A stretch of 64,000 nucleotides of DNA from Acanthornis magna (taxonomy: Eukaryota > Chordata > Aves > Passeriformes > Acanthizidae), in assembly GCA_036785705.1 (NCBI GenBank), contig JAWUZG010000359.1, positions 62,001 through 126,000 on the forward strand, given 5' to 3'. The notes beneath the pieces are model-generated. The model did not search any database. It was not told the origin of the DNA and saw nothing but the letters and a program-made list of their open reading frames with translations. Shown piece by piece: positions 1-12,900 of the stretch; position 1 is the stretch's first letter; every line of letters begins with the position of its first letter. The translations under genes and the position numbers were made by a program.

Positions 1-1441
1 TCTACAAGTGTCAGGATAGAACTAGAGAAGCACAGACACCTATGGTAAATAGGCTTGCCTTTGCAAGCCTAATGGGAGGATGAAAGCCTTGTTTTTTGGG
101 AAAATTAACCTGATGAGTTCTGCTAGTTTGTCCCTTGAAACACAACTCACAGGTGAAATAGTGCATCCTCAGAAATGAGGAGCATAATGATGCTTTATTG
201 CTTGAGAAAGCCACATGCCTCTAGAGAATTTGTGTCATCATATACCAGGAGTAAGGCTGATGGAGCTGGCTTTAGGCTCTAATAAAGGAGGTGGAAAGAG
301 ATGAAAAAACACCATGACAAAACACCATGACCATGTTACTTGTTGAGATTAATCTGAATCAAAATGTGTTCACAGTTATAATTTCTTCTACAACTGGAAA
401 AAACTGCCAGTAAGAACAGCATGATTTTACTTTCCAATGCCACTGTAATTCTTATTCCTATCAAAGGAGGCTGAAAAAATTGACAAGTTATTTCATTAGG
501 AAATGCAGTTAATTTACAGGCAGGGTAATTTTCCCCCTACAAAATTGTATAATGAGCTTTAAACTCACTAAATAAAGGGTCTCTTCTCTGAGTGATTATG
601 CTTCATTTACACAGGAATTAGTGGTGACTGGACCTCCTTTCAGAGTAGCTTTAAAAGAGTTACATTACAAAAAAACGTCAACAGCTTTGAAAAATATCCT
701 AACAGTCAACGGACTAAAAAACACTTCTCAGTGCAGCAGTGCATACATACATTGTCTTCATAAATATCTTTCAAAGGATAAGCACATAGCTGTTAAATCA
801 CATACCAGAATCCAGCAAATCTCTAATACTGCTTTCTTATTACATTACTCACTTAGGCATTATGCTGATTGAATGTATAGAAAAGCCTAAAAAAACAGAT
901 GGACAAGAATGTGAAGGAGCAATACTTTCCTCTTCAAAAATTGCCCTCACTCTATTCAATGCTAACTATTTATTTATTATATTTATTATGATTTGTTATT
1001 ATTGTTGTTATGATTATTATTATTTTATCGTGGATTTTTTTACTGATTAGTCTGTCTAAAGAACAGACCCTTTGGTTTATAGCCAATTCTTACCAAATGT
1101 AGTCTAGTTCAGTTTTCATATAATTAAGTGGTAGCTAGAAAACCCCAGCATCTCCAAAATGCATGCATTTTTGGATATTTACATAGAAACTAGGCAGTAG
1201 AAACCATTCCCAACAGCAGCATGTTTATGGTATCATGATGGTAGTAGATATGGCACATAAATAGTGTTTGTCCCTGGCAAGTTACTGAAAGTAATTAAAG
1301 TTCCTGTTACCTAGAGCAGTTGACCCTGAGGTTGTGGAAGTAGGAGAAATATATTTGGAAGTTTCAGTTAAAAATTTCACCTCCCTTTCTTCCTTCGTAG
1401 TGTAGGAAGTCCTAATCGTCTTTCCACTGTACCGCAGAAGT
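1..1441. other. Gene-free AT-rich DNA
   Basis: I see no supportable gene here. The open frames are short, lack recognisable domains and overlap on both strands. A TTA/TAT-rich low-complexity run lies at about 965-1030. No promoter or RNA gene could be recognised. Confidence 0.6.
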
Positions 1442-1510
1442 GAGATTCATAATATTTAAGGTCTGGAAGGGGCCATTTAATCATGAAGCCTGTCCTCCTT
1501 TATCATGGCA
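1442..1510 (-). repeat. Degenerate CR1-like LINE fragment (3' end)
   Basis: The plus strand reads like the antisense of an old CR1 3' end: 'atttaaggtctggaagggg' followed by a 'ccat..aatcat' block and 'cctcctttatcatggca'. This pattern matches ancient CR1 copies of birds and turtles as I remember them. Divergence is high and the ends are uncertain, so it is a weak call. Confidence 0.4.
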
Positions 1511-1661
1511 TTTCGTAAGAGGTCTACGATCACACAGAATCAGTGACATCTGTGCAAGTGCTTAACTAAATCTAAGCCAAAATATCCTGAGTCGGCACCA
1601 CAGACCATCACAACAGCACAGTTAGCTTACAGGGAATGGGGAGAAAATAATTTTAAAAGGA

Positions 1662-1716
1662 AGGGGGGGGGGAAGAAAAAAAGTATAAGAAAAAAAAAAG
1701 AGAAGTAGTAGTAGTA
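1662..1716. repeat. Purine-rich low-complexity tract
   Basis: A run of G (about 10) is followed by A-rich and AGT-repeat sequence (agtagtagtagt). It is simple sequence with no coding signal and borders the GC-richer patch to its right. Confidence 0.8.
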
Positions 1717-1734
1717 AAAATGAATCATGGGAAT

Positions 1735-2120
1735 AATTGGGATGCAGTCCTCGGGAACGTGGCACACCCATCGTGGATGGGGCACCGGCTCCCTTCGAGC
1801 AAAACCGGGACATCATTGCCATCCACTGGGCAGGAGGGAGAATGCAGCGCGGGAGCGACACCGAGCACAGGGACAGCGGGCAGAGAAAGGGGCTGGCAGG
1901 AACGCCTGGAAAGTCTTCTCGACATCCCTGCTTCACTTTCACCCTTCACACACCCACCCTGACATGGTTGGGCCTCCCTCGGAAGCCTGGAAGACAAGTC
2001 GGAAGGTGTGAAAGTGGATCTGGTAACTAAAGCAGAAGCCAGCACGGTGCCATGAATACAGCCTGAGTACAGATCTGCCACGAGGAGGGTGAGCTAGAGC
2101 CTGAGGCTGCTCTGGCAGGT
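1735..2120. other. GC/CpG-richer patch, nature unknown
   Basis: This stretch is clearly richer in G, C and CpG (for example at tcgggaacgtgg, accggctc, gcagcgcggg, cgacaccg) than its AT-rich surroundings. Open frames of 80-118 codons occur in at least five frames at once, which is what low stop-codon density gives by chance, so none is called as a gene. It could be a small CpG island, a first exon or a decayed mobile element. I recognise no protein and no repeat ends. Confidence 0.4.
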
Positions 2121-2139
2121 GACACACATGCTGCCTACT

Positions 2140-5100
2140 TTCCAGCAGCTTTGAAAGAAGGAAACCTTTGGATCAGGCTCCTCATGCAAAGTTACGAATA
2201 CTTTCTGGAGATTTTATGCCTGGAAGTCATTTGCACGCTTTGGAATAAAATGACAAGACCAAAGAATTTGAGAGTTACAATGGTTTTCTCTGACAGAGAA
2301 GTCTCTACTTCATCTCATAGAAATCCATCCATACATGGGTGAAACATCAACTTCTGAAAGTGACTGCCTATCTATATGATGTATGCAAAGGAGCATATGC
2401 CTCTTGAATACAAATGTAGTAAAGCACCTGTGAAAATGCTTTTTAAATCATAACCAGTATTTACTGAACTGACACAAACCATTTAAAATAATTTAGATAA
2501 TAAGCACTATCAAAGAACACGAAATGAACTTACTAATACCTACAAAATGATGAGGGACAACTTGCTGACAGTATTGGCACTCAACAAAATTTGGCCACCA
2601 CAGTAGCTCATATCAACCACTCAACCTACACACTTGGATTATATATTAATTTTGCATGACTGCACATAGTTTTTGGTAGCAACTGGAAGACCTTGGCCAC
2701 TCGTGGGAGAAGGACGAGTCCACCCCCAGTCTTCCTCCTCCCTATCCCAGATCCAGGTACTGAGGAGGCAGCTCCCAGATGCTGGGTGAGCCCCGCCATG
2801 CTGTGCCACAGAGTCACAAACTGGTGTTTGTTGGTTTATATATACTGCACACACTATGCACTGCTCTGATACTTTAGGGAGACTGGGAATTGCTGCTCAA
2901 TCTGTTTGGATCAGCTGAGTGACTTGAAACAAGTAATTTCACCCCTCCAGTATTCACTTCCCACCCCCCCACCCCCCCCAATAAGGCAATAACAGCAACC
3001 TCCTTGGTGTAGCAGCTTCAGACTGTTATTTATAAGAGGAAACTATTACTGCTGAAATTAAATCCTTACGAACTTCACCCCATATGTGAATAATGCTGGT
3101 CCAGGTGCAATTTTCTAACCCATCTTTAGTGTTACTAATTAAAAAACCTTTGTTGGACTCTGTTATGGCCTATGAATGTTTTTTACAGGGCGCTCATCTC
3201 TGCTCCTTGACTCTTGTCTTTTCCAGTCCGTTTTTCTCTCTCATTCAGCAGCAGCCTCCCTAACACTGCCACACTAGTTTAGTCACACCAGCCACTTCAT
3301 GACCTCTTGCTGCAGCCTTCAGTAACACAGGACTTCATTCTGCAGCTTCATGAGCTGGATCATTGTGTTGTTACTCAGACATGCTCACCTGGGACATGGA
3401 GAGGCACTGAAGCTTTGCACAGTGCCTGGAACAGAATTTTGCTAAAACTCACAGCAACCTTCATTCTCCAAAGTATGCGTAAGACTAAGACACAGCAACA
3501 ATGCCCCAACACAACTAGCTGCTCTGATTTTTCTGGGGATTAAGGACCACCTGTAAGAAAAGGAGGGAAGGTTTATTTGCCATTGACCCCAAAGAGTCAT
3601 TTTTCTTTGGACTCATTCTTCAGAGTATGTGGAAAAGGCACAGCACATCACTACAGAGCTCTGCAGAGTGAGCTGCACTCACCCTGCAACTGAAGGAAGA
3701 GGTTCTTGCATCTCTAACACTAAAGCAAGGGTCCTCTTTTTGGATACAATCAAGAATTAGTTTTTCAGTTGCAGAAATGCTAAATATGCATAAATACATT
3801 TTAAAACTGGGCAGAGACATCCATTCCAAATTCTCAGCTTTGACATTCCTCACATACTAAGACTCACTTTCCGACGTGCAGAATAACACACATTTCTGTG
3901 GTATTTTACCAGTACTAAGCACTATTACAGGCAAATAGGAACTGATCTATATACCAAAATACACTGCTGAGGATCTGTCATCCCTACTCTATGTATTTCA
4001 GATTTTGCTGTTTCTCTGTTCAAACTTCAGACTAGCTCTGCTTTGATGCCTTGTCCTGAAGCTCACACGTACCTGGTGTGCATTCAAGACTCCCTGAGCA
4101 CATCCTCTAGTTTAGTCTCATTAAAAAAAAACCATCAACTTCACATTCTTCGTGCACTGCTGTTCAACCAAGACCAATCAAAGGGGACCAACTAGGAAAT
4201 TCACTTCAGAGGAGCATCCCTGATCTGAATTAAAACATGAATATAGATGCAGTTGTTGAGACACTCATTTTTTGTGGTCCATTAAGTTTTGACAAATGAC
4301 CATGTCTCAGTGATAACCACATGGAAGCTCATCATAGGAATAGGATTTGAATTTTTGTTGTAGTTACATTAGACAATGACTAAACCCGCAAGGACTTTAA
4401 GCATATATACTCTGAATTGTTTCCTTCCAAAAAGAGCTAAATTATTTTCAGACTGTGTTTTATCACAGCTTACTATCTCAGCAGGCACAGCTCCACTGAA
4501 ACTGCCTTGTTTGCCTCTACAAGATCCTGTGATTTTTACTGTCAAAAAAATATGCCAGATTTCCCTATTAGTCACTCACTGAATTACAGGGCATGGGATC
4601 CCAGGCATGGCCAGCATATCAGGGGCATCAGCATCCCTGCTCACAACCAGATTTTGCTGCTTAGCTGAAGGATGAGATCCTGCTCTTGCCCACATTCAGA
4701 ATGGTCTGGATGTAGAGGAGAGGACCCACACAGTAGCAGTGCCAGGGCCCAGGTAACCCCCTTGCTCTAAGTGGGGCATAAACATCACTTAAGCTGCCTC
4801 TAGTTTGTAGCTTTTCAGCTTCAAAGTCAAGTTAATAAAATGGCTGTTGTTGTGAAAGCATTACATAGAAAATAATAAAAGCTCAGAAAAAAATTGTAAC
4901 AGGGAACAGAAATTCCTCCATAAGCCACAACTATGAATTTGTCCCAACAAACCATTCTGATCATCACAATTTAGCAGCACCTGATTGCTCAGGGACATTA
5001 TCTTGGCAGTGTCAGCCCAGACTGTAGGCGAGCACCCAACATCTTCAAAGCCCCCCCAGAAGTTAGTGTTAATTTGCAACACTGTTGAAAGGGCCTGCAG

Positions 5101-8100
5101 ACAGGAAAAGGGATGAAAAGCACAAAAAGAGGGACATCCTCTCGTAAATCCAGATGTGGTCCCTCAGATCTTCCTCCTGAGGCACGCTGACAAAGCAAAG
5201 CAGCGAAATTGCCTCTTGTGCTGTTCTATAAATGCTCCTTCACCCTGGAAACTGGGAAATTTAAACAATATCAGATTGAGACCCTTCCACTCTCAGGAAA
5301 CCAATCAACAAATTTATTGCTTGATGCAAGTTTTAATGTTTAGAAAAGTTAAAAAGAGGGTTTGTTTTAAAGGATGTTAAAGAAATAGTAGGAAACAACC
5401 AAAACAGCATCAGTTACCTGTTACATTTCAACAACTACTGAACCATAAAATCTTCCATCAATCCCTTCAACTTTTTTGGCAAGTCAAACACTCAGGTAGT
5501 TATCCTCTGACACAAAACAAAGATTTTACATTTTTGGATGGAAGAAATTAGTGCCATGTCTTTTTGCTATATAAAATATCCCTTTTGCTATCATTCCTTT
5601 TCCAAAGCTTTTAGAAAGCCTAGTGAAAGTGGGAGCATACCTTTCACATTATCAAGACAGCACCTAAATTTTCATCTTCCATATTCCAATAAGGCAGCTA
5701 GCATAAAACATTTAGAAGCACCATAAGATGGAAATGTAGCAGGGTAACTCATTGAGAACTGAAAGTCTCAGTTGCATCTCTCAGTCATGCACAGTTCTTA
5801 TTCTTTCCTTCACTGAGAGAAACACAGTAATGAAAGAGTTATAAAATGGTGAATATGACAGGTGCAGGTTAAGATGGAGTCAAACAGAGATGAACTGATA
5901 TTTTATTATTATTTTAATAAATACATAATCTAACTGCTTTACTTAGATGCATTGGTTCCAGTGTAATTATTTCTATTGCTTATGATTTTGGTGCTATATG
6001 AGAGTAAATCCCTACCATCTAAAGCCAATAGGAGAGCTAATCTTGACTGCCTATAAAAGGGAAGTATTGTACAATTGCTGAGACAAAGGGAAGAGTACCA
6101 CCATTTCAGCTGATGATTGCTGTATTACAAATCTTTTTGCAATGCTGATGACTCTTAGGAAAAGGTAAGGCCTATTTTCTGGCCAGAATTTTGTGTTGCT
6201 TCAAAATTAAGAGTACAAGAGCAAAAGAAGTACCAAAGGAAAAACAACAAAGAAACAGTGCCTGAAATTTTATGGTGAAACTAAATGATCACGGCTGCAG
6301 CTTGCTGCCAGTGGAAATGAGAACAGACTTCCCTTTCCAATACTGTCAGAAAGCCCATCCGGGGAAGATGCCCAACAGTGCCCAAACCAAACCACAGTCA
6401 ACAGATTACCAGAAGATGATCTTTCTGTTAAGGCTGTTTTTAATAAACAGGCTCATCCAGAACAGGAGGTGAAAACCCCCATCTTTAGAGCACAAATCTT
6501 CATCAGTTTCTTTGAAGAAACAGCTTATTTTCAAGTGCTTCAGCATAGCAAATCCCAGGTAAAAGCAAATAAGAAAAATGACCTCTAGAAGTATTGTCAT
6601 AAATCTCATAGGTGTACTCACTAGTCACTTTTCTAGAAAGTTTCATGCATGTAAGGCATTGCCTTTGAGACCATTTGCCACAATAAAACACAGCTGAAGA
6701 TGCAAGAAATTTCTCACATATGAGAAAATTTTAATTTTCATTAATTTTATCTCAGTCTAAATAACCAGTCTCTGGAAAAATTGCACAAAAAATTATTTGA
6801 CACTCCAAGAATAAGGGATATTATTTTAAAGCGATGCCTCATATTTTTTCAGAGTGTCTTGTGATAACATTTCAGTTCTCACTTTAACCAAAAGACTTAC
6901 TGTTTTTGCAGTACGAGAAGCATATATGATATACTCCATTTCTGGAGTGAAAGGTGAAGTATTTCTGGATATTTCTGGATAAAAGGTGAAAGATATGCAA
7001 GACATACATACAATCTTAGGAGAACATATTGAAAGTTATGTAAAAAGTACATTAAAAGACTCCACAAGAGAAATAGTGAATTAGCAGGACGACTAGGGAG
7101 ATTTTTGTTACCTCTGCTGTTCAGAGGTAACTTTTTCTGCAAAAAAACTGCTAGTGGCTTGAACTGGGATAGCCAAATCCTAGTCAGCAGATCCTTTTAG
7201 ATTTTCTTAACTCCAGGCCCAACATGTGGCACTAGAGTAGGAAATCACCTCTTGAAATCCTTTCCTAAAGGGGAACCATGAGCTGAGTCTGCCAGGAAGA
7301 ACTGTAAGACTCCCCTCCTCACTTCTGAGAGACAGGACAAATGAAAACACAAATGAAAAGCATCCACTCTTCCTTCCTATTTGTCTAAACCAGCCCTGTA
7401 ACCCACCTTCAAAAAATTAAATTTTTGGAAAAACAACAATGTAACCAACTTAGCAGGCAGGAGATAGAACACTGATGCAAGGTGATAATGGTGTCTCAAA
7501 GAGCAGAAGAAATTCAGAGTTGGCCTCTGCAAAGAAGATGTAACTCCATGTGCAGACGTGGGTCTAGACAGTTTTAGTGAACATATTTTATTGCTCTGTC
7601 AGCCCGTGTTTAAATGTGACTTCACATCTACCTCACTTTTGCATGTGCATACAAAAATATGCATTTTTTTAAAAAAATCTCAGAGAAAAAAGTGTTAGCT
7701 GATGTAGAGCAATAATCCTGTGGCAGAACAGTTTACAAAAGATGACAGAAAGCAGGCAGCACAAGTAAACCTCTGGAGAAGATGTCATGGGAAAATGAGA
7801 AAAGCTTAGTCAAAGAAGATCAGATAATTAGGGCACTGTTATAAAAAACACAAATGAATTACTGAAATTTAAAACAAACATAGACTAGGTCATAAACTTA
7901 CTGGTGTCATTAATGCACGGCGAAGTTGAAAGAAAAATCCTCCATGACTAAGGATGAGCGAGTTGTGTGATCAGTTAAAGAGAACAATATGAATTCAAAA
8001 TAAAAATGTCCCCAAGAGAAAAAAAAAATCCACCTGTGAAGAGAAGAAAGGAAAAAATCTTACTAAAAAAACAAACCAAACCAAACAAAAACCCCCCCAT

Positions 8101-8596
8101 CAAGTAAGAATTCTATGGAGTTGAGTGACAACAACAACAAAAAAACTTCTACAAAGTTAAAACTACAGGGAGGAAAACACAGTCACTTTCTAAGAGGATC
8201 AAGTGCTCAAACAGCATCAGTGTCAAGTGCGGAGAGCCTATCAGTCTTACCACAAGAAAAAATGTGCCATGTACACTTATTAATTCCCAACACTGCAGTG
8301 CAAAGCTGTAACACCTTTCACAGTATATTAACAGTATAACAACTGCTTCTGGAGAGGCTGGGAAGTTAAAAAGCTAAAAATGAACATTTGAATTTTAAAG
8401 TTTGCTTGGGCAGCAACTGAGTACCATACTAAGACTTTAAAATAATGAGAGCAGTGATATACACCAGAAAAACTGGATTTATTTTATAACACCTGTGCAC
8501 CCACAGGGGATGGCAAGCCTCGTCAGAGCCCTGAGAGTGGCTGAGGATATCTTTTCACACTATTGCTACTATTAGGGTCACTTCACCACTATTGGC
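2140..8596. other. Gene-free DNA with simple repeats
   Basis: I see no gene. The stretch contains a C-rich run at about 2964-2981, a near-duplicate 'atttctggat' pair near 6960-6980 and an A-rich tract with AAACC-like repeats at about 8010-8098. The open frames are all under 85 codons and resemble no known family. Confidence 0.6.
8010..8098. repeat. A-rich / (AAACC)n-like simple repeat
   Basis: The plus strand carries several A runs, then 'aaacaaaccaaaccaaac' and a C7 run. A shorter relative (accaaaccaaacc) occurs near 24770. It is simple sequence of a kind common in bird genomes. Confidence 0.75.
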
Positions 8597-8645
8597 TTGG
8601 ACTACATGGTCTCCAGAGGTCCCTTGCAACTATTCTGTGATTATT
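8597..8645 (+). repeat. CR1 LINE 3'-end fragment
   Basis: The sequence 'ggtctccagaggtccctt' followed by 'gcaact' and 'attctgtgatt' matches the well-known CR1 3' terminus, in which a gene-distal GGTC/CTTCCAAC block precedes an ATTCTGTGATT-type octamer repeat. Only the last ~50 bp can be recognised, as is usual for 5'-truncated CR1. Confidence 0.55.
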
Positions 8646-8649
8646 TCCC

Positions 8650-9890
8650 CAGCTGAAGGGGAAGGGAACTGACACAGGCATATTTTAGGAAGCAAGATCT
8701 AAGATCTGTTCATTATACTGCATAAATAAGAACTCAGTGTTAATAGTATTTTCATCAAGCCAAAGACTGGATAAGCATTAGAGCCTTAGTTATCCTGTGG
8801 CAGAAAAAGTTATAGGGACACTAAAGTTTACACACTGCATTTGTGTGTGAGATTTTAATTTAGTTAAAACAACTTCCAAGATTACTATAACTGAAAGGAG
8901 TTGAGAATAAAAAATAAACCTTCATTTGTTTACTGTGTTTAAAGTAAATATTGTTTGCTCAACTTCCTTGAAATATTGCCAAGAGCATTTGCATTTATTT
9001 CTTCCTCTAACAGATGAATAACACTTCAAGGAGAAAAATATAAACCCAATGACATCTTCAAACATTCTGATTAGCATCTGAAACAAATGCTATTGTATGA
9101 TTAACCCCCTACTTTGTCTATTCCCTTTAAAGAACAAAACAGGAGTTTAATTTTAGTTTTGCTAATTACAAAATATACTTACCATAAATTGTTGACTATC
9201 CGGTTCTAAGTGCTACTTACCTGTAAAACAAATCAAACAAACAAAGAGTTACTTAACAGCGCAATAAACTACACAGGAGTGTGGATATAATTTAGGTGGC
9301 TTGATGATCATTCCTTTTTTGATTACCAGAGTTAAATGAAAAAATGGAGTGAACCCAAGGATTCAGGAAAAAAAATAAGAACTCCAGCTGGAACACTGAT
9401 ATGCAACTGGAAAGCTCAGTCTCAGCAAAAGCACTTTATGACTTGAACTTCACTGCCCCCAAGGTGAAGGGAAAATGGCCAAAACTAAAACTTGCTTGTT
9501 CTGACTCTCAGAATTGCTTCTGTCCCACCTAAGATGAGCATCTGTAACACGGGATACAAGCTCTTTATGAGGTACAGTCTCCAGCGTATTCCCTTTCAGA
9601 CTAAACTTCACAGGAACCACAAACCAATATTGCTTATATTACAAAGAATTTCACAACTTAAATGAGTTAACTAGCAAACTCCACTAAGGCCTTTACATGC
9701 TCACTGAGAGTTGGGTAAGGGTAGGGCCATTACTGCATTTGACATTGCTGTGTCTTGGCTTCATTTTTCTTCTAAAAAACTTTCCTTCTTAAAAGAATAA
9801 AATTAAACTATAAGCATCTGTTACTCTCTCTCTGTCAAAGGTGACAATTGCAAGGTTGCAAGTACTTAATAGTGGTATCTTTAATAATCA
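8650..9890. other. Gene-free AT-rich DNA
   Basis: There is no long open frame, recognisable motif or RNA gene. Composition is uniform and AT-rich. Confidence 0.6.
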
Positions 9891-9895
9891 AACAG

Positions 9896-9965
9896 TGATA
9901 GAAATATTGGTTGGAAGGAGCCTCTAGATGTCATCCAGTCCAACTTCCTTTATTGGGAGTGCATA
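9896..9965 (-). repeat. CR1 LINE 3'-end fragment
   Basis: 'tggttggaaggagcctctag' followed by 'catccagtccaactt' is the antisense of the CR1 3' end (consensus antisense style: GGTTGGAA..GACCTCTAGATCATC..GTCCAAC). The right-hand limit is unclear because similarity fades. Confidence 0.55.
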
Positions 9966-9969
9966 AAAT

Positions 9970-12900
9970 TAGATAAATTCTTGAGTTTAGTGTTCTTTGA
10001 AATAGAACTATCAAACAGGAGCTAAATACAGGAAAAACCCCTGTTTCATTAACAAAATATTACAACTAAACAGTTCGCAATATGTATTGCAGTCAGACAC
10101 TGCATATTTTTATGGCAGAAACTCTGATATTGTAGTACTTAGAGATACAAAGGCTTGAAGGTAATAAAGTTAACAGCTTATTCATTCAAACTCCAACTTT
10201 TGCAGGAAATTGTCTGAATACTCTTTGGCATAGAGCATCTTTGATACTGTTATACCAAATACATGTTATTTATCCCTTAAATCATAAAATGTGTTTGAAT
10301 ATGCCAATTTCTTTTTAATACATAATCCATACCATATCAAAATTCAGGCTTTTACTACATATACATGATGTCCAAATTCTAAATACATAGACCCATGCTG
10401 CATTCACACTGGGGTCTTGGCAGCTTCCATAACAGAGAACTCTCACAAGTGGACCAAAAGTTCAGTTAGAAATATCATGTATTACAATCCACCATGGCAA
10501 TGATGTCTTTTGCTTTGAAGATTTAAAATAAAATACAAATTTGAACAAGAAAACCTGTCAAAACAAAAAAAGATATTTGGGGAAGAAGAAAAAATAAATA
10601 AAAATCACTGGGATGAAGGAAGAAGGAACAGTGTGGCCTTAAAAATAGCAAGAAATTCTCTCTAATAGCTTTGTCACTGATCATACCATAACCCTTGTTA
10701 AATGCATTTCATCTCAGCTCAAAATTTGAAACAGGTCTCATTTGCAGTCAAAATAAATCCAGAAAAGCTTCATAGGGATATTTCTCGTCTAAGCTAAGTT
10801 TGTTAATCAATCATGCTAAAGAGTATAGAAAAACAATCTTTAGATTCCTGACTATCTGGAACAATTTTTCATATCTTGAATTCTCCATGTGATGTAAGGA
10901 TATTAATACAATACACTATTCACAACATTATGACATATTATAATTATCTCCATGGATGCCAGAAACAATTTTGACCATTGTGATAGACTGGGTACTACCT
11001 AAAAGAAACAAACCCAGTATATATTTTAAAATATATGGGTACAAGTGCACTATACTTAGATCATACTGACAAAAACTTGAAGAAAGTCAAGGGCAGCTGG
11101 GGCTGGGAAAGGATGATGCCAATTTAAACTTTAAGATTGACAGCTCTGTTTGGGATAAGGAAAGCTGAGTGGATCTTATTCAGCAAGGGAAAATCACTAT
11201 GGGGGAAGAGAAGATGTAGGAGTAATATATTAAAAATAAATATGGAACTTGAGGGCATGTTTAATGTAAAGCAAGCAAAATGCTTTGCTAAAAAATGTGG
11301 CCTTTGTGGTCTTTTGAAACTATTACCATAATTTTTTTTTCTCCCCTTGAGCTAAGTTCTTAAGCAGACATTAAAATAGTTGTAAATGGTAATTAGTATT
11401 CAGAAACACATTTTAGCACGAGAAATAGAAATGTGCTCTGAGGAGCTCAGCCTTGCTGCCCTGGGACAGCTCTGTCCCCGACACCAAACATGGACAAACA
11501 GCTTCCCAAGGCTTTACACTGTCCACGGTCACAATGTGACACCAGTGCCCACTCCTGCATGAGTAAAGTCCTGGAAAACCCAAAAAAAGCCAGCGAGTGC
11601 CAGTGAAGGCTCTGGGGGACACAGACACACAGGTCTGCCATCCTGCTGACAGCAAGTGATAAGCACTTCTTGAGTCTTCAAGAACCTGGAAAATCTGAAC
11701 TTGCAAACCAGTTGGAGGGGGAAAAAAAGCTGCTAAGAAAAGCTTCTCCAACTAAAGTGAGCTTTGGGAACAAATGTAATTTCCAGGAGATCCAGCTCCA
11801 CTGTTGACACAGGTCTGTTACTTACATGCTGCTTGTAATAATAATTCTGGCCCAGGGTGAACTTCTTTAAGAACCAAGACTTCAAATCTTACTCTTCTCC
11901 AACAAAAAGCTGACTGGCACTTCTGCATCTGCTCCTACTCAACACAAGCAATCATGTACACATGGTTTGGCTTCACAGCCTTCCCAGACCTGACTTTTCA
12001 TAGCACTTCATGCCTTGGTCTTCACTCCTGCACACTGGACAAGTTCTGCTTCAAGCTGGCCACAGAAACAAGGGCAGGATTTGGCCTCAAGAATTTCCTA
12101 ATCCAAAAATTCCATTGATGCAACAGCTGCTGCCTTCATATGATGACAGAAAAATTGCACCAACAGTGCAATTTGATGCTATGCCCCTGAGGACCACTTA
12201 AAACTACTGCCTTGACTCAGACCATGCTCATTTTCCTCCAGGAAGCTGAAATATAATACTCTCAATGATTTAGAGAGAGCTGTTGAAAAGCCTTTGCCAA
12301 CCTCAGGAAATCAGGAAAAGTTGTTTTTACTGAGCTGGGAAAGGGGAAAACAACACAAAAACTGTAGGTGTTCTTCTTGGTTTGCTTTTTGAAGCCATTA
12401 ATTGATCAAATGGTTAACTCTTCATAGAAATATCTGACATAGCTGAGTGAGGCTACAAGATATAAGAATGTGCTTCAGTAAACAGGCTGTAATTAATTTA
12501 TTACTAAAAAAACATTTATTTATGCACAAAGGAAGGTTTCCAGCTTCCAGGTTTTTATACATACATGTTTTTCACACTAACAATGCCAATATCCACTGAC
12601 GTAAAAAAGAAAAGAGTCATTTCTGTTTGCATGATAATCTATATCTGCAGAAAAACTTTCCCTATCAAGGGTAAGGAACATCCCTATAGCTCTCCTTCAA
12701 AATTTCTGCTTTCTACTGTAATCCCAATAGAAATCTACAGCATCTGGGCTTTACCAAAAATTTCTTACTAAAACTAATGCTCTCCTTTGAGCCCAGAAGA
12801 GATTCCATGAGCTGGTTTCTTCCACCTATGCTGACATAAAAGGATTTATTTCTTTCGACAACAAATAAAAATACTGTAACATTAAACTCTGTTTTAGTAT

